Below are positions 7,882 to 14,694 of a stretch of 18,430 nucleotides of DNA, one piece after another. The stretch spans positions 1 through 18,430 of the forward strand of contig DATNPH010000058.1 in NCBI GenBank assembly GCA_036703315.1, given 5' to 3'. The notes beneath the pieces are model-generated. The model was not told the origin of the DNA. It saw only the letters and a list, made by a program, of their open reading frames with translations, and made no database searches. The stretch comes from DATNPH01 sp036703315 (lineage in GTDB: Bacteria; Cyanobacteriota; Cyanobacteriia; Cyanobacteriales; Coleofasciculaceae). Position 1 is the first letter of the stretch. The number at the start of each line of letters is the position of its first letter. Both the position numbers and the translations under genes were made by a program.

Positions 7882-7943
7882 CTTTTGTAACTAACAGTAA
7901 TCTCTAGATTCAGGCTTATAAATTATGCAGATAGTTACAAAAG
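7882..7943. promoter_or_regulatory. Perfect 12-bp inverted repeat flanking the promoter of the secreted protein
   Basis: CTTTTGTAACTA (7882-7893) and its exact complement TAGTTACAAAAG (7932-7943) are separated by 38 bp. On the minus strand the spacer holds CATAATTTATAAG, a likely -10 region, and the gene-proximal arm ends 10 bases before the ATG. It could be a two-site operator or a leader hairpin. Confidence 0.6.
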
Positions 7944-8114
7944 TTGATTATTTACTGCTTGTCTCCCATCAGGGTGGCTAGAACTAACTGTTTCATCGTC
8001 GCTTCCAGTTTATTTAGCTATCTGTGTGACTAACTCCGCACTGAAACTCGGTTTTATACCGTTAAGCTTGTTGTAGAGAAAAATGAAGCATGAGCTATAA
8101 ACTAGGAATGCTTA

Positions 8115-9497
8115 TTAATCATTGAACGTTCTTGGCACCTGCATCCCCAGAGTCACCACTCTCCCTACCATAAACGCAGACAGAGCCAGCCACAACAATT
8201 GGCTACTGTGGAACCACCAAGCAACCACAGCTACCGGAGCAAACCCGATAATTGCCGCCGTCACTGTCGATTTTCGGAGGATACGCCCCTCGGTTAAGCC
8301 TAGGAAATATCCATCCAACATATAAGCCACAGAACCAAATCCGAGAATAGGCACTAACCACCCAACATAGCCACCAATTGGGTCAATCACTTCTTTGTGG
8401 TTAGTCAAAAGCCCGAACACAGGAGCCGGAAATAGATTAAACACGAGTGCAAAGATCAGTCCTAAAATTAAGCTAGTTCCCCCAGAGATTCGTACCAAAG
8501 GAATTAACTGCTCACGCGCTCCTTTGCCTCGAAAGATTCCTGCAAAGCTCTCAGTGGCGAAAGCTACTCCATCAATAAAGTACGCTGCCAGAGTTACCAC
8601 CTGTAAAAGCAAGGTGTTAGTTGCCAGTACAACGGTTCCCAACCCTGAACTTAGATTGGTGAATACAGCAAAAGTAGAGACGAGAGCAAAGGTGCGTACT
8701 AAGATATCACCATTGAGCATGAAAGCGGCTTTTAGGGCAGAGCGCTCAAGAATGCGTTTGGCGATACCTACGGTGCTGCTAGCGCCCCCCGCTTCGCGTC
8801 CTGCGTTAGCACCCATCGCTTTTACCTTTCCTAACCAGTGTTCCTGGCAGATTAGAATTATCCCCACCAACAACATTAGGTACTGACTGGCACCTGTAGC
8901 CAATCCCGCACCTGCACTCTCCCACCCCCATCGAACAATCAACAGGTAGTCCAGTACCACATTCGCTCCGTTACCGACTAACGACAACAGCAAAACCTTA
9001 CTACCCTGTTCACGTCCCAAAAACCAACCAATCAACACGAAGTTGAGCAACGTTGCCGGCGCTCCCCAAATCAGGGTATCGTAGTAGGCTTGACCGGCTA
9101 ACTTTACGTCTGGTTTTGCACTCAGTAGAGTAAAGCCAAGCTCTCGTAGGGGGTGCTGCAACACTAAAATGATCAGTCCTACCCCCAGAGCAAGCACACT
9201 ATTACGCAAAAGAGTGAGCAAAACTTCTTCCTTGTCGCCACGTCCTACCGCTTGGGCAGTTGTTCCAGTGGTGCCCATGCGTAAAAAACCAAACGTCCAG
9301 TAAATGTAGTTGAATAAGACAGTTGCCAGAGCAACTCCAGCTAAGTGACGAATCTCAGTCAAATGTCCTAGGAATGCCACATCAACCAAACCTGCGAGCG
9401 GAACCATAAGATTGGAGAGAATGTTGACAACCGCTAGTCGGAAGAAGCGATCGCCCAAATCATTAGGCTTGGGTTTAGAGATGCTAGGTAAAGCCAT
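8115..9497 (-). CDS. MATE family efflux transporter (DinF/NorM-like)
   Basis: A twelve-helix inner-membrane antiporter of the MATE family, exporting cationic drugs or metabolites with Na+ or H+. Typical segments are RFFRLAVVNILSNLMVPLAGLVDVAFLGHL at the first helix (pattern only), then RMGTTGTTAQAVGRGD, VNFVLIGWFLGREQGS-like helix 5-6, and a second lobe with AYFIDGVAFATESFAG. I start the protein at ATG 9497 (460 aa). The frame runs to 9644, but its first 49 codons are hydrophilic, unlike family members, and overlap a non-coding dispersed repeat. Residues about 230-240 (GANAGREAGGAS) are encoded by a 33-bp palindromic repeat inserted in the loop joining the two lobes. Substrate is unknown. Confidence 0.92.
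   Translation of the reverse strand: MALPSISKPKPNDLGDRFFRLAVVNILSNLMVPLAGLVDVAFLGHLTEIRHLAGVALATVLFNYIYWTFGFLRMGTTGTTAQAVGRGDKEEVLLTLLRNSVLALGVGLIILVLQHPLRELGFTLLSAKPDVKLAGQAYYDTLIWGAPATLLNFVLIGWFLGREQGSKVLLLSLVGNGANVVLDYLLIVRWGWESAGAGLATGASQYLMLLVGIILICQEHWLGKVKAMGANAGREAGGASSTVGIAKRILERSALKAAFMLNGDILVRTFALVSTFAVFTNLSSGLGTVVLATNTLLLQVVTLAAYFIDGVAFATESFAGIFRGKGAREQLIPLVRISGGTSLILGLIFALVFNLFPAPVFGLLTNHKEVIDPIGGYVGWLVPILGFGSVAYMLDGYFLGLTEGRILRKSTVTAAIIGFAPVAVVAWWFHSSQLLWLALSAFMVGRVVTLGMQVPRTFND
8778..8810 (-). repeat. 33-bp palindromic repeat inserted in frame in the MATE gene
   Basis: On the coding strand the ends are GCTAACGC and GCGCTAGC (7 of 8 pairs), with an inner CGC-GAA-GCG hairpin and a G run. 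Its length, 33 bp, is a multiple of three, and it translates to ANAGREAGGAS. The GC-rich palindromic make-up differs from the flanking sequence and looks like a cyanobacterial dispersed palindromic element. Confidence 0.55.
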
Positions 9498-9624
9498 GTA
9501 CTGAAGATGGAAGGTTGAGTCAATTGTTTTGACTATTTCATTGATATCTATGTCTTGCAAATCATTCTTTGAATACCTCTCATCAATGAAATCGATAGAT
9601 ATTGGGAGACAGCATCCAAAGCGA

Positions 9625-9704
9625 GTAGGTTGGGTAGAGCACAAGCGTTACCCAACTTTCATCTGCTGACCGAGTTGGATTTAGGTAACGATAACCCAAC
9701 CTAC
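9625..9704. repeat. Dispersed multi-hairpin repeat (GTAGGTTGGGT type)
   Basis: Outer arms GTAGGTTGGGT (9625-9635) and ACCCAACCTAC (9694-9704) are exact complements. A nested stem, GTTGGGTA (9629-9636) with TACCCAAC (9649-9656), competes with them. A further CCCAACTGGG follows at about 9729-9738. Text of the form TAGGTTGGGT...ACCCAACCTA is a familiar non-coding repeat in cyanobacterial genomes. It lies between the Old Yellow Enzyme gene and the MATE gene, where it could also end transcription. Confidence 0.65.
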
Positions 9705-9743
9705 CCGGTCGAAAATGCTATCTTCGAACCCAACTGGGTGTTA

Positions 9744-10877
9744 TTAAGCGGTCTGAAGTTCTAGAGATGGGTAGTCTGTGTACCCTCGCTCATCTCCACC
9801 ATAGAAGGTTGAGCGATCTGGAGTATTCAATGCAGCATTGATAGCAAAGCGCTCTGGCAAGTCAGGATTAGCAATGAAAAGCCGTCCGTAAGCCACTAAA
9901 TCTGCATCCCCAGCTGCCAGAACCTCATTTCCTTGGTCACGGTCATAGCCGCCTGCTGTAATGATTGTTCCCTGGAAGATTGGACGGAAGTATCGTGCTA
10001 GAAAACCGGCTTGTTTGCCATCGAGTGTAATGTTGCCATTCGCCCAGCCCTTGAGAGCATCTGCATCAAGCCTCGGCTCAACAAAGTGGAGATAAGCCAA
10101 GCCGAAACGATTGAGAGCATTAACCACGTAGCTAAACAATGCCGCTGGGTTTGAGTCATGCATACTATTGAATGTTCCGCTGGGTGAAAGGCGCACTCCC
10201 ACACGCTCTGCCCCCCATACGCTTGTAACAGCTTCAGTGACTTCAACGAGGAGTCGAGCACGGTTCTCGATTGATCCGCCATATTGGTCTGTGCGCTGAT
10301 TTGAGCCATCTTGGAGAAACTGGTCAAGTAGATAGCCGTTGGCACTGTGGATTTCTACACCGTCAAATCCAGCCGCTAGAGCGTTTTGTGCTCCTTGACG
10401 ATACTGTTCAATAATGCCTGGAATCTCTTCTATCTCCAAGGCACGAGGTGTCACAAAGGGGAGAAAACCCTCATAAGTTTGAGCTTCACCTAATGGTGCG
10501 ATCGCACTTGGTGCAACTGGCAGTTCACCATTGGGTTGCAATGAGGGGTGTGAGATGCGCCCGACATGCCAAAGTTGAAGGAAAATTCGTCCCCCACGCT
10601 CATGCACCGCATCTGTAACCAAACGCCAGCCTTCCACCTGTTCGTTTGAGTAAATTCCTGGAGTGCCAGGATAACCAAGACCTTGCGGTGACACTTGAGA
10701 GGCTTCGCTAATGATCAGTCCCGCTGACGCTCGCTGAGCATAGTAGGTGGCATTGAGTTGTCTAGGAACATTGCCTACTCCAGCACGATTACGGGTCAAG
10801 GGTGCCATCACCATGCGATTGGGTAACTCATAGGGACCGAGTTTGACAGGTGAAAGCAGATGAATACTATTAGTCAT
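9744..10877 (-). CDS. Old Yellow Enzyme family alkene reductase (NADH:flavin oxidoreductase)
   Basis: 377 residues, one FMN-binding TIM barrel, reducing activated C=C bonds of enones, maleimides or nitro compounds with NAD(P)H. Visible family features are the N-terminal strand NRMVMAPLTRNRA with FMN-contacting T28, the QLWHVGR segment (Q101-W103-H104), and the substrate-binding pair H177/N180 with proton donor Y182 in EIHSANGYLLDQFLQD. GSIENRAR and the C-terminal phosphate-binding ITAGGYD and LVAYGRLFIANPDLP complete the fold. HxxN is the OYE1-like variant rather than HxxH. GGAG lies nine bases before the ATG. It follows trxA2 on the same strand after about 200 bp, so it may share the oxidative-stress control of that gene; this is inference. 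Confidence 0.95.
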   Translation of the reverse strand: MTNSIHLLSPVKLGPYELPNRMVMAPLTRNRAGVGNVPRQLNATYYAQRASAGLIISEASQVSPQGLGYPGTPGIYSNEQVEGWRLVTDAVHERGGRIFLQLWHVGRISHPSLQPNGELPVAPSAIAPLGEAQTYEGFLPFVTPRALEIEEIPGIIEQYRQGAQNALAAGFDGVEIHSANGYLLDQFLQDGSNQRTDQYGGSIENRARLLVEVTEAVTSVWGAERVGVRLSPSGTFNSMHDSNPAALFSYVVNALNRFGLAYLHFVEPRLDADALKGWANGNITLDGKQAGFLARYFRPIFQGTIITAGGYDRDQGNEVLAAGDADLVAYGRLFIANPDLPERFAINAALNTPDRSTFYGGDERGYTDYPSLELQTA

Positions 10878-10921
10878 TGGTTTAATCTCCGCTTAGTTGA
10901 ATGTTGGATTGGGAGGAAGTG

Positions 10922-10950
10922 GGGAGTAGGAGATTGTCTTTCCTACTCCC
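10922..10950. repeat. Perfect 10-bp inverted repeat between trxA2 and the OYE gene
   Basis: GGGAGTAGGA (10922-10931) and TCCTACTCCC (10941-10950) pair perfectly around a 9-nt loop. Read on the minus strand there is no following T run, so it is a stable intercistronic hairpin rather than a textbook terminator. It may stabilise or attenuate a trxA2-OYE transcript. Confidence 0.6.
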
Positions 10951-11074
10951 TGCTGGCTGCTGTTCTTCTTCAGTGAAGTGGGGCGTACTCCAGATGGGAT
11001 ATCTTGTTTGTCAGCAAGGGAAGTAGGAGCAGCTTTCGGGAATTGAGCAGAGGAAATCTCCCCTTGCTTTCGGT

Positions 11075-11440
11075 TTAAGCCACTACTTCAGCCGTTGAAA
11101 CGTTTTGCTTCTGCAAAGCTGTAAGCTTGTCAGCAATCATAGACTGAGGAGGTACACCAACTACCTGATCCACAACACGCCCATCTTTGAAAAACAGTAG
11201 AGTTGGAACGGCTTGGATACCATACTGCGTAGCAAGACGCTCAGAATCGTCAATATTTAACTTGCCAAGCTTGGCATGACCTGCAAACTGTTGAGCAAGT
11301 TCTTCAATCATTGGGCCAACCATACGGCAAGGTCCACACCAGGGTGCCCAGAAATCTACAAGTACTGGCTGTTGACTTTCAAGTACCTCGCTTTGGAAGT
11401 TATCATCGGTTAGCTTGATCGATTTGGTATGGTCTGACAT
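11075..11440 (-). CDS. trxA2: Thioredoxin (TrxA2-like)
   Basis: A 121-residue thioredoxin, a general protein disulfide reductant. The active site WAPWCGPCRM has C35 and C38; the cis-proline loop QAVPTLLFF and the KLNIDDSE segment are intact. A frame two codons longer starts at TTG 11443, but ATG 11440 gives the normal N terminus and has AAGGAG ten bases upstream. Its divergent neighbour is an ArsR-family regulator, the same arrangement as trxA2 (all1866) and rexT (alr1867) in Anabaena PCC 7120, where RexT represses trxA2 until oxidised by peroxide. The symbol rests on that context, since thioredoxin paralogues are hard to tell apart by eye. The leader is about 120 nt long. Confidence 0.93.
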   Translation of the reverse strand: MSDHTKSIKLTDDNFQSEVLESQQPVLVDFWAPWCGPCRMVGPMIEELAQQFAGHAKLGKLNIDDSERLATQYGIQAVPTLLFFKDGRVVDQVVGVPPQSMIADKLTALQKQNVSTAEVVA

Positions 11441-11543
11441 CAATCAAAATCTCCTTTATACCGAGCGTTATGTATAGCTGATAATGTCCAAGGGATTGGG
11501 TTTGTAGACTTTCGCTGTTGACATCATCGGTCGTCGGTTGTTA

Positions 11544-11569
11544 AGTAGTTAAACAACCACTTAACTACT
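11544..11569. promoter_or_regulatory. Operator 1 (RexT-like site) over the trxA2 start site
   Basis: AGTAGTTAA (11544-11552) and TTAACTACT (11561-11569) form a perfect 9-bp inverted repeat with an 8-bp spacer. It begins directly after the trxA2 -10 box and would cover the start site. On the minus strand it contains GTTGTTTAACTACT, the motif shared by operators 2 and 3. Confidence 0.7.
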
Positions 11570-11598
11570 AAGATAAAGAGTCTCTCCTAAAAAGTCAA
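11570..11598 (-). promoter_or_regulatory. trxA2 promoter
   Basis: Read on the minus strand: TTGACT (-35, 11593-11598), 17 bp, TATCTT (-10, 11570-11575), a near-consensus sigma-70 promoter. The start site would be near 11563, inside operator 1, while operator 2 touches the -35 box. Confidence 0.7.
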
Positions 11599-11615
11599 GT
11601 AGTTGTTTAACTATT
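11598..11615. promoter_or_regulatory. Operator 2 (RexT-like site) at the trxA2 -35 box
   Basis: AGTAGTTGTTTAACTATT contains the shared motif GTTGTTTAACTATT and is an imperfect palindrome. It abuts the TTGACT -35 element of trxA2 on the other strand, so binding would block RNA polymerase. Confidence 0.65.
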
Positions 11616-11688
11616 CGATTACAAGCCAGAAAGTATGAGAAAGTAGTAGAGTGCCTAATAGAGGCTAGCATTCTACCTAATTATAAAA

Positions 11689-11706
11689 TGGTTATTTAAC
11701 TACTTG
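11689..11706. promoter_or_regulatory. Operator 3 (RexT-like site) in the rexT promoter
   Basis: TGGTTATTTAACTACTTG carries the same motif (GTTATTTAACTACT). It ends one base before the rexT -10 TATAAT, so it fills the promoter spacer. This placement predicts autorepression. Confidence 0.65.
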
Positions 11707-11707
11707 A

Positions 11708-11713
11708 TATAAT
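11708..11713 (+). promoter_or_regulatory. rexT -10 element
   Basis: A perfect TATAAT, 21 bases before the rexT ATG, with no good -35. The leader would be only about 15 nt and no Shine-Dalgarno sequence is visible before the ATG. Confidence 0.55.
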
Positions 11714-11734
11714 TAAAGATACATACCCCTGACT

Positions 11735-12049
11735 ATGACTGAGCAAAACGATAATTCAAAAACGCTCCCTTTTCCTGCGGCACTCCAAGATAACAGCATC
11801 ATTCGGGCAAAAATCTTTGCGGCGCTTTCTGATCCAACACGACTGCGGATTGTGGAGTTGCTGACTCAGTGCGAGGAAATGAGTGGAACAGACATTGCTA
11901 ACCGATTAGAGATAAGTCTGGCTCTGTTTTGCCATCACTCCAAGACGTTGATGGAAGCCGGCTTAATTAAGCAGCGCAAAGATGGGCAGACCAAGTACAA
12001 TTCGCTAAACCGCGAGTTACTAAATGCAACGCTCACGAGCTTGACCTAA
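11735..12049 (+). CDS. rexT: ArsR/SmtB-family redox regulator, RexT-like
   Basis: A 104-residue winged-helix repressor. FAALSDPTRLRIVELLTQ (28-45) is the characteristic ArsR helix, followed by the helix-turn-helix SGTDIANRLEISLALFCHHSKTLMEAGLI (pattern, about 50-78) and a wing RKDGQTKYNSL. The metal-binding CxC of ArsR/SmtB is absent; the only cysteines are C46, just after the first core helix, and C66 in the recognition helix. With trxA2 divergent, this matches RexT of Anabaena (alr1867), an H2O2-responsive repressor that works through cysteine oxidation. Three operator-like copies lie in the shared promoter region, one overlapping its own promoter. The amidotransferase gene follows on the same strand after less than 100 bp. 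Confidence 0.85.
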   Translation: MTEQNDNSKTLPFPAALQDNSIIRAKIFAALSDPTRLRIVELLTQCEEMSGTDIANRLEISLALFCHHSKTLMEAGLIKQRKDGQTKYNSLNRELLNATLTSLT

Positions 12050-12144
12050 GAGCGTAAGTTTTCGTGAAGTGAAATAAATGAGATTTACTTACACCTCATG
12101 GGGTGTGAGTAAAAAAGTTGACCATCTTACTGAGTAACGCGATC

Positions 12145-12888
12145 GTGAAAAAAATCCTTGTAATCGTCCATCAAGCCACGTCTGACCCCGGACTGGTTGG
12201 GCAACTTCTTCGCAAGAATGCTTGTGAACTAGATATCCGAGTCCCGAGCCAGCAAGAAGAACTGCCGCCCACGATGGATAACCATGTAGGTTGCGTAGTC
12301 TTTGGTGGACCGATGAGTGCTAATGATAGCGAAACCCTGCCGTTTATCCGTACAGAACTTGATTGGATTCCAGTGCCTCTCGAATCGGGTAAGCCTTTCC
12401 TCGGCATTTGCCTTGGCGCTCAATTATTGGCGCGTGTACTGGGTGCAGCAGTCGCTCCTCATCCTGAGGGAAAAGTAGAAATTGGCTATTTCCCAGTCGT
12501 ACCAACGCCAGCAGGAAGAGAAGATTTCGGTGAACTGTTACATGTTTATCACTGGCACCGTGAAGGATTTGAGTTGCCCAAAGGTGCCGTTAAGCTAGCA
12601 GAAAGTGAGATTTTTCCCAACCAAGCATTTCGCTATGGTGAAACCGCTTACGGTGTACAGTTTCATCCTGAAATGACTCAAGAAATGCTGGAAAAGTGGA
12701 CAACATTAGGAGCCGAAATGCTGACACTTCCAGGTGCTCAGTCACGAGATGAGCAGATACAGAAACACTCCTTGTATGCAACTGCCATGGAAAATTGGCT
12801 TGAAAGTTTTTTGTGCCGTTGGCTAGGGAATGTTGCGCTTGGAGTCCACACAACTCATACAGATTCCACCAACAAAGCATGCGCCTAA
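12145..12888 (+). CDS. Class I glutamine amidotransferase-like protein
   Basis: 247 residues from GTG 12145, which gives the usual family N terminus MKKILVIVHQ. A TTG at 12118 in the same frame would add nine residues and cannot be excluded. Domain: a GATase class I (GuaA/YfeJ-like) alpha/beta hydrolase fold. The catalytic triad is intact: nucleophile in GICLGAQLLA (C89) and H174/E176 in YGVQFHPEMT. VFGGPMSAND earlier is the oxyanion-side loop. No synthase partner domain is fused, as in stand-alone members whose ammonia or transferase role is usually unknown. It lies downstream of rexT on the same strand, so it may be under RexT or redox control; that is inference. It converges on the DUF3891 gene with an 11-bp gap. 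Confidence 0.9.
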   Translation: MKKILVIVHQATSDPGLVGQLLRKNACELDIRVPSQQEELPPTMDNHVGCVVFGGPMSANDSETLPFIRTELDWIPVPLESGKPFLGICLGAQLLARVLGAAVAPHPEGKVEIGYFPVVPTPAGREDFGELLHVYHWHREGFELPKGAVKLAESEIFPNQAFRYGETAYGVQFHPEMTQEMLEKWTTLGAEMLTLPGAQSRDEQIQKHSLYATAMENWLESFLCRWLGNVALGVHTTHTDSTNKACA

Positions 12889-12899
12889 AGGAGTATTTC

Positions 12900-13682
12900 C
12901 TAAGCCAGTTTCAGAGTAGTACTGAGGGTTACCCAACAATCACTTCTAAGAGCCTCTCGCATCGCGACCTCATCGGTAAAGGTTTCTCGTAGCAGCCGTC
13001 CTTCATAAACTAGCGTTACCTGACTATCTTGAAACGGCCAGGGAGATACTGCGACCAAGTGAGGGTCATCGTTGATGTTGGTCAATTTTAGTGTGGTTTC
13101 ACCATCAACCGTAGGCACTTGCTCAACTTGCTCATCTTGCAAGTTCTGACACACAATCAGTGATATTGCATCCCAAGTCGCTACCAGCATTCTGTTTCGT
13201 CTGATAACTTCGGGCATCACATAGGGTGAATAGTAGGGGTCATGCTTCAAGGTAGCCGTGAGCTGTTCTTGAAAGGCATACTCATGCTCTAGGAATTTTT
13301 GCACAAGTTGAGTAGACTCTTTTGAGTTCTTCCAGCTTGTAAATCGCTCGTATAGCCTAGTGCCATGTAGTGAGATGAGCAACGCTGCATATCTTCCAAG
13401 CGGTTTCGCTAGCTGTTGAGCGTTCGACCAGATATCTATATGCGCTTGTGTTGGGAGTTCGCTGAACCGATAGGGATAGCCGGTATGGGGGTTGAGGGTG
13501 GGGGATTCTTCCCACTTTAGCCAGCCGATATCATGTTGTTCTGCGCCGAGACAGACGGCTTGGGTAGGTACAACCTGACCAAAGTGTTCGTTACCCCAAG
13601 CTTGTGCTAACTGACCTGAAACCCACGCGTGATTCGGTTGCGTGATGCAGATCAGTCCCTCTTTTGATAAGCGATGCAGCAT
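12900..13682 (-). CDS. DUF3891 family protein with HD-like residue pattern
   Basis: 260 residues, no signal peptide or membrane segment. I recognise the DUF3891 family, which has no assigned function. The order H18 (QPNHAWVSGQLAQAW), H50-D51 (GAEQHDIGW), H106 (LISLHGTRLYE) and D171 (ATWDAISL) follows the H...HD...H...D pattern of HD-domain metal-dependent phosphohydrolases in a helical context, so a hydrolase fold is a fair guess but not shown. The C-terminal part (190-260) looks beta-rich. The gene is on the same strand as, and 110 bp beyond, the guanidine-type ABC transporter ATPase, making it the possible last gene of that operon. Confidence 0.8.
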   Translation of the reverse strand: MLHRLSKEGLICITQPNHAWVSGQLAQAWGNEHFGQVVPTQAVCLGAEQHDIGWLKWEESPTLNPHTGYPYRFSELPTQAHIDIWSNAQQLAKPLGRYAALLISLHGTRLYERFTSWKNSKESTQLVQKFLEHEYAFQEQLTATLKHDPYYSPYVMPEVIRRNRMLVATWDAISLIVCQNLQDEQVEQVPTVDGETTLKLTNINDDPHLVAVSPWPFQDSQVTLVYEGRLLRETFTDEVAMREALRSDCWVTLSTTLKLA

Positions 13683-13792
13683 GAAGTGGCATTTTCCCCA
13701 GTATCACTTCCTATTATCCTTATTTCCACTCGGGTTCGCTCAAGATTCAGAGTACTGCCACTGCATTTTTGTTCGATCGCTACGACAATCCC

Positions 13793-14569
13793 TTAAGCCA
13801 CGGCGGCAACAGCTTCCTGTCCATGTTTCCGCATCAAGTCCATCAGTTCATCCCGGTAGTCATGGAATTTGGAGTGGCGCTTAACGGTGTTGGTGCGTTC
13901 CGGCAGGTGGATTGACATTTCCTTCCTTACGGTGCCGGGACGCGCACCGAGAGCGTAAATCCGATTGGAGAGAAATACAGCTTCTTCTACATCATGAGTG
14001 ATCATGAAGATCGTGAGATTGGTGCGCCGCCACAGATCAAGTATGAATTCGTGCATCGACTCTTTAGTGTGGATGTCTAATGCGCCGAAGGGTTCGTCCA
14101 TCAGCAGTACTTTGGGTTCTGAGGTGAGGGCACGCGCGATCGCAACTCGTTGTTTCATCCCGCCCGATAGTTCTTTTGGTAAGGATTTGGCAAACTCAGT
14201 TAATCCCACCATATTTAGATAGTAGCTGGCTTGTTCGCGCCGCTCCTTCTTTGGCACGCCCTGAAGCTTGAGTCCAAACTCAGTATTTTTCTGTACGCTC
14301 ATCCAAGGGTAGAGCGTGTAGTGTTGGCATACCATACCCCGATCCGGCCCTGGTCCAGTGATGCGTCTGCCATCAATCGTGACTTCTCCACTCGTGGGGG
14401 TATCCAATCCAGCAATCTGCCGCAGTAGGGTAGATTTGCCTGAACCTGATGCTCCTACAGCGCAGATAAATTCGCCTTTCTCGATCATCATGTTAATGTC
14501 TTTAAGGACAACTAATGATCCCTGTTTCGTCTTAAAGTGCTTGTCCAAATTGCTGATTTGTAAAAACAT
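13793..14569 (-). CDS. ABC transporter ATPase of the guanidine-locus transporter (NrtD/SsuB/TauB-type)
   Basis: 258-residue cytoplasmic ATPase that powers the adjacent permease. Walker A GASGSGKST (39-47), Q-loop Q82, signature LSGGMKQRVAIARAL (134-148), Walker B VLLMDEPFGALD (154-165) and switch H192 in MITHDVEEA are all intact. It belongs to the nitrate/sulfonate/taurine/bicarbonate group. In Synechocystis the matching gene is sll1082, in the guanidine hydrolase cluster. GGAG is nine bases before the ATG. It is separated from the permease by 125 bp that hold a heptamer tandem repeat, an unusually loose spacing for an ABC operon. Confidence 0.95.
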   Translation of the reverse strand: MFLQISNLDKHFKTKQGSLVVLKDINMMIEKGEFICAVGASGSGKSTLLRQIAGLDTPTSGEVTIDGRRITGPGPDRGMVCQHYTLYPWMSVQKNTEFGLKLQGVPKKERREQASYYLNMVGLTEFAKSLPKELSGGMKQRVAIARALTSEPKVLLMDEPFGALDIHTKESMHEFILDLWRRTNLTIFMITHDVEEAVFLSNRIYALGARPGTVRKEMSIHLPERTNTVKRHSKFHDYRDELMDLMRKHGQEAVAAVA

Positions 14570-14590
14570 CGGTTAAATCTCCAGATAAGG

Positions 14591-14653
14591 AATTGGTAAT
14601 TGGTAATTGGTAATTGGTAATTGGTAATTGGTAATTGGTAATTGGTAATTGGT
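14591..14653. repeat. Heptamer tandem repeat (AATTGGT x 9), STRR type
   Basis: Nine uninterrupted copies of AATTGGT, 63 bp in all, in the gap between the permease stop codon and the ATPase start. This is a short tandemly repeated repetitive (STRR) sequence of the kind known from cyanobacteria. Perfect copies suggest recent expansion and copy number that varies between strains. Confidence 0.95.
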
Positions 14654-14694
14654 ATCAACTCAGACGGACACCTTGTAGAACAGCGCACCCCTGC

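Noticed and set aside
8122..8886. Long plus-strand frames opposite the MATE gene (8122-8325, 8395-8886)
   Set aside because: Low-complexity, Pro/Lys/Thr-rich translations that mirror membrane-helix codons of the real gene on the minus strand.
9498..9644. N-terminal 49 residues of the longest MATE frame
   Set aside because: The sequence is hydrophilic, unlike family members, and overlaps a dispersed non-coding repeat. ATG 9497 gives a normal N terminus.
9998..10678. Frames overlapping the Old Yellow Enzyme gene (9998-10345, 10490-10678)
   Set aside because: They overlap a gene with every family motif intact and show no recognisable protein features.
10715..10740. Palindrome-like GCTGACGCTCGCTGAGC in the OYE gene as another inserted repeat
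   Set aside because: It encodes the conserved AQRASAGLIISE segment of the family, so it is native coding sequence.
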